Below are positions 24,607-32,923 of a DNA stretch of 64,000 nucleotides, in pieces (positions within the stretch are counted from its first letter, which is position 1; every line of letters begins with the position of its first letter). Under the pieces are notes generated by a model. The model worked only from the letters and a program-made list of their open reading frames with translations, searched no databases and was not told where the DNA came from. The translations under genes were made by a program, and so were the position numbers. The DNA is from Novosphingobium sp. CF614 (lineage in GTDB: Bacteria > Pseudomonadota > Alphaproteobacteria > Sphingomonadales > Sphingomonadaceae). The DNA is taken from positions 186,001-250,000 of the forward strand of contig NZ_FOOR01000003.1 in assembly GCF_900113255.1 (NCBI RefSeq), read 5' to 3'.

Positions 24607-25485
24607 TCAGTCGCAATCCAGGTCATAGAACCGGCGGATCACCTTCCAGCCCTCGTCGGCGGTCTCGCACCAGTGGAACAGGTCAAGATCCTTGCGATTG
24701 ATCGTACCTTCCTCCGCCAATGCCTCGAAATTGACGATGCGGCTCCAGAATTCGCGGCCGTAGAGCAGGATCGGGATCGGCTTCATCTTGCCGGTCTGGA
24801 CCAGCGTGAGCAGCTCCAGGAACTCGTCGAGCGTGCCGAAACCGCCCGGGAACACGGCCACCGCGCGGGCGCGCAGCAGGAAATGCATCTTCCTGAGCGC
24901 GAAGTAGTGGAACTGGAACGAAAGGCGCGGGGTGACAAAAGGGTTGGGCGCCTGCTCGTGCGGCAGGACGATGTTGAGGCCCAGCGATTCCGCGCCCACT
25001 TCGGCGGCGCCCCGGTTGGCGGCCTCCATGATCGAAGGCCCCCCGCCCGAGCAGACCACGAACTGGCGCATGCCTTTCTCGACCACCGCGAACTGGCTGG
25101 CGAGCCGCGCCAGGCGGCGCGCTTCCTCATAGTATTTCGTCTTGGCGACCAGCCGTTCGGCGATCTTCCGCTCTTCCTCGGTGCCAGCCGCCGCCAGCAG
25201 GGCCTCGCACTTGTCGGGCGAGGGAATCCGTGCCGATCCGTAAAATACCAGGGTCGATCCGATCTGCGCTTCCTCCAGCAGCATCTCGGGCTTCAGCAGC
25301 TCGAGCTGGAAGCGCACGGGGCGCAGCTCGTCCCGCAGCAGGAAGTCCGTATCCCGGAAGGCGAGGCGATAAGCCGGGTGCTCGGTCTGGAGCGTGCCGC
25401 CTTGCTGGTCGGCAAAGCCAACTTCCTGTTCGGCCTTGTAGAAACGCTGCTGGGTGAGGTTCTTGTCGTTTTCGTCGTCTGCCAT
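24607..25485 (-). CDS. LOG-family (TIGR00730-type) Rossmann-fold protein
   Basis: About 292 residues. The start at 25485 is preceded by GGAG five bases away (ATGGAGCGAAA); longer starts lack a ribosome-binding site. The lysine-decarboxylase-like/LOG fold shows GGGPSIMEAANRGA and the hallmark PGGFGTLDEFLELL. Short LOG proteins are cytokinin-activating phosphoribohydrolases acting on nucleotide monophosphates. This longer form has an N-terminal extension of about 90 residues and may have a different nucleotide substrate. It is convergent with the Fur-family gene and divergent from the LD-carboxypeptidase gene. Confidence 0.87.
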   Translation of the reverse strand: MADDENDKNLTQQRFYKAEQEVGFADQQGGTLQTEHPAYRLAFRDTDFLLRDELRPVRFQLELLKPEMLLEEAQIGSTLVFYGSARIPSPDKCEALLAAAGTEEERKIAERLVAKTKYYEEARRLARLASQFAVVEKGMRQFVVCSGGGPSIMEAANRGAAEVGAESLGLNIVLPHEQAPNPFVTPRLSFQFHYFALRKMHFLLRARAVAVFPGGFGTLDEFLELLTLVQTGKMKPIPILLYGREFWSRIVNFEALAEEGTINRKDLDLFHWCETADEGWKVIRRFYDLDCD

Positions 25486-25577
25486 TTTCGCTCCATGGCT
25501 GTTCATGCACGGCGCGTCGAGTAGAGATAATCGCGCACGCACTTGCACGCATTCGCACAGACTTTAGCATCCCTTCG

Positions 25578-26627
25578 ATGCTGACCCGACGCCAGGCCGT
25601 CGCGGGGCTTGGTGCCGCCGCGCTTTCCTTGACCACGCCGTCGCGAGGCGCGCAACCGCCCCGGTCGGGTCCGCCCGCGCCGGTCAAGCCGCCCCGCCTG
25701 CGGGAAGGCGACGTGCTCGGCCTGGTCGCCCCGGCAGGTTTCGTCGGCGACCGTTTCGGCCTGGACGAGATCGAGGCCACGGTGCGCGCCATGGGCCTTG
25801 TTCCCCGGCCCGCGCCGCACCTGCTCGAACGCGAGGGCTATCTGGCAGGCTCGGACCAGACCCGCGCGCGCGATGTCATGGCGATGTTCACGGATGACGG
25901 TGTCCGCGCGATCATGGCGGTGCGCGGAGGCTGGGGTTCGGCACGGCTGCTGCCCTACCTGGATTTCCAGGCGATCGCGCGCCGGCCCAAGCTGTTCGCG
26001 GGCTTCAGCGACAATACCGCGCTCCACCTCGCGCTCGCGGCGCGCACCGGCGTGGCGAGCATCCATGGCCCCAACGCCGCGGCTTCGTGGCCGCCGGCGG
26101 CATGGGAAGCGTTCCGCCAGATCGCCTTCGAGGGAGACATGCCGACCTATTCGGTGCCGGCCTACGATGGTCCGAACCTGGCGGGTCACGGCGGCGCCCT
26201 GCGCATCTTTCGGGGCGGCAAGGCGCGCGGGCGGCTGCTTGGCGGCAATCTTTCCGTGCTGGCCGCGCTGGTCGGCACGCCGTACCTCCCGGACTTCACC
26301 GGCGCGATCCTGTTCCTGGAAGACACCAACGAAGCCGAATATCGTATCGACCGCATGCTGACCCAGCTTGCGCTCGGCGGTGTCCTCGGCAAGGTCGCCG
26401 GCATCGTCTTCGGACAATGTACCGGGTGCGAGGACCCCGATCGCGGATTTTCGGGCTTCACGATCTATGAAGTGCTGGACCGCCAGGTCGCGGACCTGGG
26501 AATTCCCGCCTTCCAGGGCGCGATGATCGGCCATGTCGCCGCGCAAGTCAGCGTGCCGGTGGGCATCATGGCGGAGATCGACGCCGATGCGGGAACCATC
26601 CGCATGCTCGAACCGGCCGTCTCCTGA
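25578..26627 (+). CDS. LD-carboxypeptidase (peptidase S66), Tat-exported
   Basis: A 349-residue S66 serine peptidase that cleaves L,D bonds, typically removing the terminal D-Ala of murein tetrapeptides. The N-terminus LTRRQAVAGLGAAALSL looks like a Tat signal. The nucleophile Ser is in FAGFSDNTALHL, the Glu in LFLEDTNEAEYRIDRML, and the His in MIGHVAAQVSVPVG, so the Ser-Glu-His triad appears complete. Most family members (LdcA) are cytosolic; a Tat-type leader suggests this one acts in the periplasm. It converges with the PilZ gene 31 bases away. Confidence 0.9.
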   Translation: MLTRRQAVAGLGAAALSLTTPSRGAQPPRSGPPAPVKPPRLREGDVLGLVAPAGFVGDRFGLDEIEATVRAMGLVPRPAPHLLEREGYLAGSDQTRARDVMAMFTDDGVRAIMAVRGGWGSARLLPYLDFQAIARRPKLFAGFSDNTALHLALAARTGVASIHGPNAAASWPPAAWEAFRQIAFEGDMPTYSVPAYDGPNLAGHGGALRIFRGGKARGRLLGGNLSVLAALVGTPYLPDFTGAILFLEDTNEAEYRIDRMLTQLALGGVLGKVAGIVFGQCTGCEDPDRGFSGFTIYEVLDRQVADLGIPAFQGAMIGHVAAQVSVPVGIMAEIDADAGTIRMLEPAVS

Positions 26628-26658
26628 GGCTTCACAAGGAGGGAGCGTGGTCGCGGCT

Positions 26659-27018
26659 TCAGGCGATCTGGCGACGGCCGGTGAACGGCAGTTCGCGGCC
26701 GAGGCCGTAGCGCGCCACCAGATCGACGAAGATATCCCCGTCGAGCGGTTCGGCGAACTCCAGCCCCGCGCAATGATCGTTGGCCCAGGCCACGAAAGCC
26801 ATCGACGGACGGCATCCGGGCAGCGCCAGGCTGACCGCCTCGTCGGTTTCAAGCAGGCCGACCCCCTCGATCCGCGCGCCGAAGCGCGTAAGGTCCTTGA
26901 GCATCACAGTACTGCTGACGAGATCGCGACGAAACTTGGCCATCATCTCCACGTTCTCGCGTTCCTGCCGGCGCTCGCGAGCCAGTTCGGACGGGTTCGC
27001 GGCTGGATCGAAAGCAAT
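26659..27018 (-). CDS. Single-domain PilZ protein
   Basis: A 119-residue protein starting at 27018 (MIAFDPAANPSELA). An RRQERENVEMMAKFRRDLV segment is followed by a beta-barrel with LTRFGARIEGVGLL, SLALPGC and CAGLEFAEPLDGDIF, the pattern of a PilZ domain. The classic RxxxR and (D/N)xSxxG motifs are only partly kept: LTRFGARI stands where DxSxxG is expected. So c-di-GMP binding is uncertain. It is divergent from the cellulose operon, which suggests a link to c-di-GMP-controlled envelope functions. Confidence 0.75.
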   Translation of the reverse strand: MAFDPAANPSELARERRQERENVEMMAKFRRDLVSSTVMLKDLTRFGARIEGVGLLETDEAVSLALPGCRPSMAFVAWANDHCAGLEFAEPLDGDIFVDLVARYGLGRELPFTGRRQIA

Positions 27019-27408
27019 CATTTCGCGTCTCCGTAAAGATATTAACCAGTTCCGTTCGGTACAAGATAGAACATCGGGGTTTCCCGATTTGCTCCACGCG
27101 CTTCCGGGTTTTCCCGTGGCCGCCATTTCCGTGCCGCGTATTATCCCGGATTCCATCGGTCGAAACTCTCGAGTCTCGCTTCAAGAGCATTGGCACAAGG
27201 AACGCCTGAGCACCGGCGAAAAGACGGTAGGCGCAGGCGCGGCTTCGGGGCCGACCCCTTGCGATAGCGATGGCGTTTTCCACTCCGAGCCTTGAGAACG
27301 GCCTTCGTCATCACGCCCCGCCGGCAGGGCGCTCCGCATCCTTTCGCGGCGGAAACCCCATCTTAACCATTTTCTGTGAAAAATTAGGTGTTTCCCACGA
27401 GGATTGCC
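27019..27408. promoter_or_regulatory. Divergent pilZ/bcs intergenic region with CtrA-like half-sites
   Basis: 390 bases with no convincing gene. TTAACCAT at 27363-27370, 39 bases upstream of the bcs operon start, matches the alphaproteobacterial CtrA half-site. TTAACCAG at 27042-27049 lies 24 bases upstream of the pilZ start, on the opposite side of the region. Neither has a perfect second half at the standard spacing. The remainder holds no obvious promoter boxes or repeats. Confidence 0.35.
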
Positions 27409-27762
27409 ATGCGCATCGACGCCAGAAACCTGCTCAACCGACTTGGGAAGAATGAGTTCTCCTACAAGGAGTTCGAGGATCGCTTCACCGATCTGGAGCT
27501 CTGGCCCATTCTCGAGGCGTTGCTGAGAGACCCGCGCTTGCAGACGCTCGACCAGGTCAATGCACCGGCTGCGCAGGCGGTGCAGGACACCCGGGCGTCG
27601 GACGAGCAGCCGCTCGGCGCACTGTTCAGCCGCTATGAGCACGAAACCAATGGTGCCGCCTTGAGGCAAGGCACCCCGCGACATGGCGATCGCCAGCCCG
27701 GTCAGGACGTGCGGGCGATGCTGCGCCACCTTTCCGAGCTGGGCGCCCGGGGGGAAATCTGA
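27409..27762 (+). CDS. BcsR-like cellulose biosynthesis accessory protein
   Basis: About 117 residues from the ATG at 27409 (GAGGAT upstream). The N-terminal third, ARNLLNRLGKNEFSYKEFED then LELWPILEALLRD, resembles BcsR/YhjR, which has a similar Tyr-...-Trp-Pro-Leu/Ile pattern and helps assemble the BcsQ complex in enterobacteria. The rest is a hydrophilic, probably disordered tail ending in RAMLRHLSELGARGEI. The stop overlaps the bcsQ start (TGATG at 27760-27764), so translation is coupled. Being the first gene of the operon supports an accessory role. Identity is by pattern and context. Confidence 0.65.
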   Translation: MRIDARNLLNRLGKNEFSYKEFEDRFTDLELWPILEALLRDPRLQTLDQVNAPAAQAVQDTRASDEQPLGALFSRYEHETNGAALRQGTPRHGDRQPGQDVRAMLRHLSELGARGEI

Positions 27763-28502
27763 TGGCGATGATCGTCTGCCACGGCCCCAAGGGTGGGGCC
27801 GGGACCACTTTCATCGCCGCGCACCTGGCCACCGGCCTTGCCGAGGCCGGTGCCGACGTGACGGTGCTCACCGTTTCACCGCGCGACACCCTGGCGCTGC
27901 ATTTCGGCCTGCAACCGGCGCTGAGCCTGCCCTCGATGACCGCCCCCGTCAACGAAGCGGTAGTCGCGGGCGGCATCAACCTGCGGCACTACCGCAGGGC
28001 GCCCGTCGATCCGGACTTCATCCCGATGCTGCGCGACCTGGGCTATCTGGCACCCGGCGCCCACCGGGTGCTGGTACTTGACGTGCCTGCGGGAGAGCAG
28101 GCCTTCGGTCGCCGCGCCATCACCCACGCCTGCGCGCACGTGTGCCCGCTGAACGCGGCTCCGGACACGCTGGCGCTGCTGCCGGCGATGTTCGGGGAGG
28201 CGGGGGAGGCCGGCCTCGCCCGCACCGCCTTCGTGGTCAACGCGCTTGACGAGACACGCCGGCTTTCACGGCACGGTGCCGCCTTCATCCGCGAGCTGAC
28301 CGGCCCGCGCCTGATCGGCCGCGTCCGCCTGGACGAGGCGGTGCCCGAAGCCATCGCCATGCTGCAGCCGCTGGCCCGCTACGCGCCCGCCAGCGCCGCG
28401 CTGGCGGACGTGCGCCTGGTCGCCGCGGCGATGGTTCCCGCGCTCGACAACAATGTCTCCGATGCCTGGATCGCGCCGGCCGCCGTGAGCCGCGCGGCGT
28501 GA
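27762..28502 (+). CDS. bcsQ: Cellulose biosynthesis protein BcsQ (ParA-like)
   Basis: A 246-residue MinD/ParA-type ATPase. BcsQ positions the cellulose synthase at the membrane or pole and is needed for synthesis in some bacteria. The P-loop reads GPKGGAGTTFIAAHLATGL. The lysine of the usual GK(T/S) is Thr, as in E. coli BcsQ (RGGVGTTT), so this is a family trait, not decay. VLVLDVPAG holds the Walker B-like acid. It overlaps the previous gene by one base and the next by four (GTGA), fixing the GTG start of bcsAB. Confidence 0.88.
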   Translation: MAMIVCHGPKGGAGTTFIAAHLATGLAEAGADVTVLTVSPRDTLALHFGLQPALSLPSMTAPVNEAVVAGGINLRHYRRAPVDPDFIPMLRDLGYLAPGAHRVLVLDVPAGEQAFGRRAITHACAHVCPLNAAPDTLALLPAMFGEAGEAGLARTAFVVNALDETRRLSRHGAAFIRELTGPRLIGRVRLDEAVPEAIAMLQPLARYAPASAALADVRLVAAAMVPALDNNVSDAWIAPAAVSRAA

Positions 28503-31500
28503 TCGGACCGCTTACCTGGCGGCGCGCGAGGCGCTACCTGGTGATAGCACCGCTGGCCCTGCTCGCCGCGCTGGTGATCGGCGTGCCGCTGGACGGCGGC
28601 GCGCAATGGGCCTGTGCCGGCGTCACCATCGTCGGCGCCATGATCCTCAAGCGCTGGCAAGGCCGCAAGGGCGCGCTGGCGCTCGGCCTGCTCGCGGTGC
28701 TGGTCTCGACCCGCTACATCGTCTGGCGCACCACCCAGACGCTTTCCTTCGGCACCTTTCCCGAATTCGTCTTCGGCGGCGGGCTCTATGTCGCGGAGCT
28801 CTATGCCTGGGTCATCCTGATGCTGGGCTTTCTCCAGAACAGCTGGCCGCTCGACCGCCCGGTGATCGAGCCCGAGGGAGACCCGCACGACTGGCCAACG
28901 GTCGACATCTACATCCCGACCTACAACGAAAGCCTGGCCATCGTGCGCAACACGGTGTTCGCGGCGATGGACCTGGACTATCCTGCGGACCGCTTCCGCG
29001 TGTTCATCCTGGACGACGGCAAGCGCGCCGAATTCCGCGCCTTCGCCAAGGAGGCGGGCTGCGGTTACATCACCCGCGACAACAACCTGCACGCCAAGGC
29101 CGGCAACCTCAACGCGGCGATGAAGAAGACCGACGGCCAACTGATCGCCATCTTCGACTGCGACCACGTGCCCACCCGCGCCTTCCTGCAACTGACCATC
29201 GGCTGGTTCCAGAAGGACCCCCGCCTGGCGCTGATCCAGACCCCGCACCACATGTATTCGCTCGATCCCGTGCAGCGCAACCTTGCCGCCACGATGGGCG
29301 AGATGCCGGGCGAAGGTGACTTGTTCTACGGCCCGGTGCAGGGCGGCAACGACTTGTGGAACGCCACTTTCTTCTGCGGCTCGTGCGCGATCATCCGCCG
29401 CGAAGCGCTGATGGAGACCAACGGCTTCGCCGGCGAGACCGTCACCGAGGACGCGCACACCGCGCTCAAGCTGCAACGCACCGGCTGGAACAGCGCCTAT
29501 ATCAGCGCGCGCCTTTCGGCCGGCCTCGCCACCGAGCGGCTGGTGCTCCACGTCGGCCAGCGCATCCGCTGGGCACGCGGGATGACGCAGATCCTGCGCA
29601 TCGATTGTCCGCTGTTCGGGCCGGGCCTGAGCTGGCAGCAGCGGCTTTGCTACCTGAACGCGATGCTGCACTTCCAGTACCCGCTGCCGCGCATCGTCTT
29701 CCTCACCAGCCCGCTGGCCTACCTGATCTTCGGCCAGAACATCATCCAGGCCTCCGCCTCGCTGATCTTCGCCTATGCGATGCCGCACCTCTACTGCTCG
29801 GCGGTCGCCAACGAGCGGACCCAGGGCGGGGACCGGCGTCCGTTCTGGGGGGAAGTCTACGAGACGATCCTGGCCTTTCACCTCGTCAAGCCGACGATCA
29901 TGACCTGGTTCCAGCCGCGCAAGGGCAAGTTCAATGTCACCGACAAAGGCTCGCTGCTGGACCGGACCTACTTCGACTGGGCGATCGTCCGGCCCCACCT
30001 GGTCTGCATCGGCCTGCTGGTGGGCGGGATCATGCTGGCCTTCGTGAAATGGGCGTTCTTCCCCTACATGTTCAACATCCAGGCCGACACGCTGGTGCTG
30101 AACGTCGCCTGGGCAAGCTTCAGCCTCATCATCCTGCTCGCCGCCGTCTCTGTCGCCCGCGAAACGCGGCAGGCGCGCCTGGACATCCGCATCCCGGTGG
30201 ACCTGCCGGTGACCGCCTACCTCGCCTCGGGCCATGTCGTGCCGGCCCGCACCCAGGACATCTCGATGGGCGGCGCCGCGCTAGTGCTTCCCGCCGAGCT
30301 GCCCGTGCGCGAGCGCACCGTGCGCCATGTGACGATGGCGATGGGCGACGAGGTCCTGTCGATCCCGGTCGAAACCGTGCGCACCGATGCCACCAATGCC
30401 TATGTCCGCTTCGAGAAACTGGACCTGCTCGCCGGCCGCCATCTGGTGCGCGCGGTCATGGGCCGGGCCGATGCCTGGCAGCCGAACGCGAAGCCGGCGC
30501 AAGTCACCGGCCTGCGCTCGCTCGCGGACATCATCATGGTCGACATGACCACGATCAAGCGCATGCTGGGCCTCAATTTCGCGGAGCGCCGCGCGATGCG
30601 CGCGCTGGACGCCGCCATCGCCGCCGCCGGCGCGGCATCGCGGGAAGGCAAGGCGCGCGAAAGCGATGCGCGGCCGTCCCTCGCCAAGGCGGCGATGATC
30701 GCGGGCGCGATGGTGCTGGGCACGGCGGGCTTGCCTTACGGCGCCGCCCGTGCCGCGCCCGTCCCGTCATCCGCCGGCCCCGATACCCCCGCGAAGGACC
30801 ACGTGGCCGAGCGCCTGACCCTCAAGGACCTGCGCGTCACCAATCCGATCCGCCTGCAAGGCACGCGCGGGGAGATCGGCATTCCCTTCGGCATGCGGCA
30901 GGACCGCGTCGTCACCGGCGCCGCGCTCACGCTGCAGATGGCCTGGTCCCCGGCGATGCTTGACGACCTCAGCCAGCTTGTCGTCATGCTCAACGGCGAA
31001 GTCATCCAGATCGTGCCGCTGACACGCGGCGACGCGGGCGGACGCACGCTGCGCATCCCGGTCAATCCGGCACTTTTCCTGCCCGGCGACAACCAGCTCA
31101 ACTTGCGCCTCGTCGGCCACTACGCGCGCGACTGCGAGGATCCGTTCAGCTCGGCCCTGTGGGCGAACGTGAGCAACACGCTCTCGTGGCTCGACCTCGA
31201 CTACCAGGCGCTGCCGTTCACGCCGGACCTCGCCCGCCTGCCACTGCCCTTCTACGACAAGGGCCAGACCCTGCCGCTCAGGATGCCTTTCGTCTTCGCC
31301 AGCCAGCCGCGCAAGGGCGAGCTGGAGGCGGCCGCCAGCACCGCATCATGGCTGGGCTCGCTCGCCAGCTATCGCGGCTTCGTCTTCAAGCCCGTGATCG
31401 GCGCCATCCCCCGGGGCAACGCGGTGGTCTTCCTCAAGGCCGGCCAGTCCATCCCGGGGCTGGCCGTGGCGCCGTCCAGCGGCCCGGCCGCCGCCGCCAT

Positions 31501-32923
31501 GCGCAATCCCAACGATCCCTACGGCACGCTGCTGGTCATCATGGGCCGCGACGACGCGGACCTGCGCCTGGCCGCCGCCGCCATCGCGCTGGGGCGCGGC
31601 GTGTTCGGCGGCGAGCGCATGGCCTTCGACAGCGTGCGCATCCCGACCTGGCCGCGCTACGGCGCGCTGCGCTGGATCTCCACCGAAAAGCCGGTCGAGC
31701 TTGGCGCCATCATGGACGGCTACGCACTTCAGGGCATGGGCATCCAGCCGGGCCCGCTGAGCGCCCGCTTCCGCGTCGCGCCGGACTTGTTCTTCTGGCC
31801 GCACCAGGGCGGCACCCTGAACCTGGGCTATCGCTATCCGGCCGCGCCATGGCTCGACAAGCGCGGCTCTCGCCTCGATGTCTCGATCAACAACCAGTAT
31901 CTCAAGACCCTGCCGCTCGGCGTCAACTGGTGGACGCAGCTGTTCGGCCACTCCGGCGCCAGGAGCCAGGATTCGAAAGCCACCGTGGTGCTGCCGCGCT
32001 ACAACCTGTTCGGTCAGAACGAACTGACGCTGGATTACAACCTCATCATCGCCGACAAGCAGAAGTGCACGGGCACCTTGCCCGAGAACGTGCGTGTCTC
32101 GATCGACCCCACCAGCACGATCGACCTCACTTCCGCCTACCACGCGATCATGATGCCCGACCTGGCGACATTCGCGGGCGCGGGCTTTCCTTTCACCGCC
32201 AGTCCCGATCTGGCGCAAACCACCGTGGTCATGGCCGAAACACCTTCCCTCGCCTCGGTCGAGGCCTTCCTGGAACTGATGGGTCGTTTCGGCGATTCCA
32301 CCGGCGTTCCGGCGACGGCGGTGACGGTGACCGCCAGCATCAATTCCGAGGAGCTTGCGGCGCAGGACGTGCTGGTGATCGGCGGCTCCGGCCTGGCCGG
32401 AGCGGAAGGGCTCTTCGGCAATTCGCCCGTGCGCTACGAGAACGGGCGCCTGCGGGTGGCGGAACGCTCGCCGCTGCAGAACATCACCTCGCTGTTCGGC
32501 GGAACCGAGCGCGACGATCCGATGGCGGCGGCCCCGCTGGTCTACGACGCGCGCGGCTTTTCCGGCATCGTCAGCTTCCGGTCGCCCTATGCCTCCGACC
32601 GCACGGTAGTGGCGCTGCTTGCCGATGACGGCGCGGCGCTGCCGGCGCTGGTGCAAGGGATGGCCGACGTGAAGATCAACGCCCAGGTCCAGGGCGACCT
32701 TTCGGTCACCAAGGGCGACGGCATGACCAGTTTCATGATCGGCGATCGGTACTGGGTCGGCTCGCTGCCGGTGTGGATGAAAATGGCCTACTGGTTCAGC
32801 CAGCGCCCGCTGCTGATGGGACTTGGCACGCTGCTGCTCGCGGTGATCCTCGCCGGGCCGGCCTATCTCTATTTCCGTAGCCACGCGCAGCGCCGCCTCG
32901 GCGCGCGGGATGACGACGCGTGA
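28499..32923 (+). CDS. bcsAB: Cellulose synthase, fused BcsA-BcsB
   Basis: A 1474-residue fusion of the catalytic subunit BcsA and the periplasmic BcsB, as in AcsAB of Komagataeibacter. In the GT2 domain the UDP-glucose and metal motifs are DDG (172-174), DCD (220-222), TED (316-318) and QRIRW (354-358); FNVTDKG (478-484) is the gating loop. The PilZ domain keeps both c-di-GMP motifs, R560-x3-R564 and DISMGG (587-592). Membrane helices flank the GT domain. At about 725-760 a hydrophobic stretch ending ARAAP, like an internal signal sequence, starts the BcsB part, whose C-terminus has a final membrane anchor (LLMGLGTLLLAVILAG). GTG start. It overlaps bcsQ and bcsC by GTGA. Confidence 0.96.
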   Translation: MIGPLTWRRARRYLVIAPLALLAALVIGVPLDGGAQWACAGVTIVGAMILKRWQGRKGALALGLLAVLVSTRYIVWRTTQTLSFGTFPEFVFGGGLYVAELYAWVILMLGFLQNSWPLDRPVIEPEGDPHDWPTVDIYIPTYNESLAIVRNTVFAAMDLDYPADRFRVFILDDGKRAEFRAFAKEAGCGYITRDNNLHAKAGNLNAAMKKTDGQLIAIFDCDHVPTRAFLQLTIGWFQKDPRLALIQTPHHMYSLDPVQRNLAATMGEMPGEGDLFYGPVQGGNDLWNATFFCGSCAIIRREALMETNGFAGETVTEDAHTALKLQRTGWNSAYISARLSAGLATERLVLHVGQRIRWARGMTQILRIDCPLFGPGLSWQQRLCYLNAMLHFQYPLPRIVFLTSPLAYLIFGQNIIQASASLIFAYAMPHLYCSAVANERTQGGDRRPFWGEVYETILAFHLVKPTIMTWFQPRKGKFNVTDKGSLLDRTYFDWAIVRPHLVCIGLLVGGIMLAFVKWAFFPYMFNIQADTLVLNVAWASFSLIILLAAVSVARETRQARLDIRIPVDLPVTAYLASGHVVPARTQDISMGGAALVLPAELPVRERTVRHVTMAMGDEVLSIPVETVRTDATNAYVRFEKLDLLAGRHLVRAVMGRADAWQPNAKPAQVTGLRSLADIIMVDMTTIKRMLGLNFAERRAMRALDAAIAAAGAASREGKARESDARPSLAKAAMIAGAMVLGTAGLPYGAARAAPVPSSAGPDTPAKDHVAERLTLKDLRVTNPIRLQGTRGEIGIPFGMRQDRVVTGAALTLQMAWSPAMLDDLSQLVVMLNGEVIQIVPLTRGDAGGRTLRIPVNPALFLPGDNQLNLRLVGHYARDCEDPFSSALWANVSNTLSWLDLDYQALPFTPDLARLPLPFYDKGQTLPLRMPFVFASQPRKGELEAAASTASWLGSLASYRGFVFKPVIGAIPRGNAVVFLKAGQSIPGLAVAPSSGPAAAAMRNPNDPYGTLLVIMGRDDADLRLAAAAIALGRGVFGGERMAFDSVRIPTWPRYGALRWISTEKPVELGAIMDGYALQGMGIQPGPLSARFRVAPDLFFWPHQGGTLNLGYRYPAAPWLDKRGSRLDVSINNQYLKTLPLGVNWWTQLFGHSGARSQDSKATVVLPRYNLFGQNELTLDYNLIIADKQKCTGTLPENVRVSIDPTSTIDLTSAYHAIMMPDLATFAGAGFPFTASPDLAQTTVVMAETPSLASVEAFLELMGRFGDSTGVPATAVTVTASINSEELAAQDVLVIGGSGLAGAEGLFGNSPVRYENGRLRVAERSPLQNITSLFGGTERDDPMAAAPLVYDARGFSGIVSFRSPYASDRTVVALLADDGAALPALVQGMADVKINAQVQGDLSVTKGDGMTSFMIGDRYWVGSLPVWMKMAYWFSQRPLLMGLGTLLLAVILAGPAYLYFRSHAQRRLGARDDDA

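Noticed and set aside
27762..28502. BcsQ P-loop without the usual lysine, considered as a decayed ATPase
   Set aside because: E. coli BcsQ also has GGxGTT here, so this is normal for the family.
28379..30235. 618-codon open frame on the minus strand
   Set aside because: Antisense to bcsQ/bcsAB. The product has no recognisable domains and is Arg/His/Asp-rich as expected from a shadow frame.
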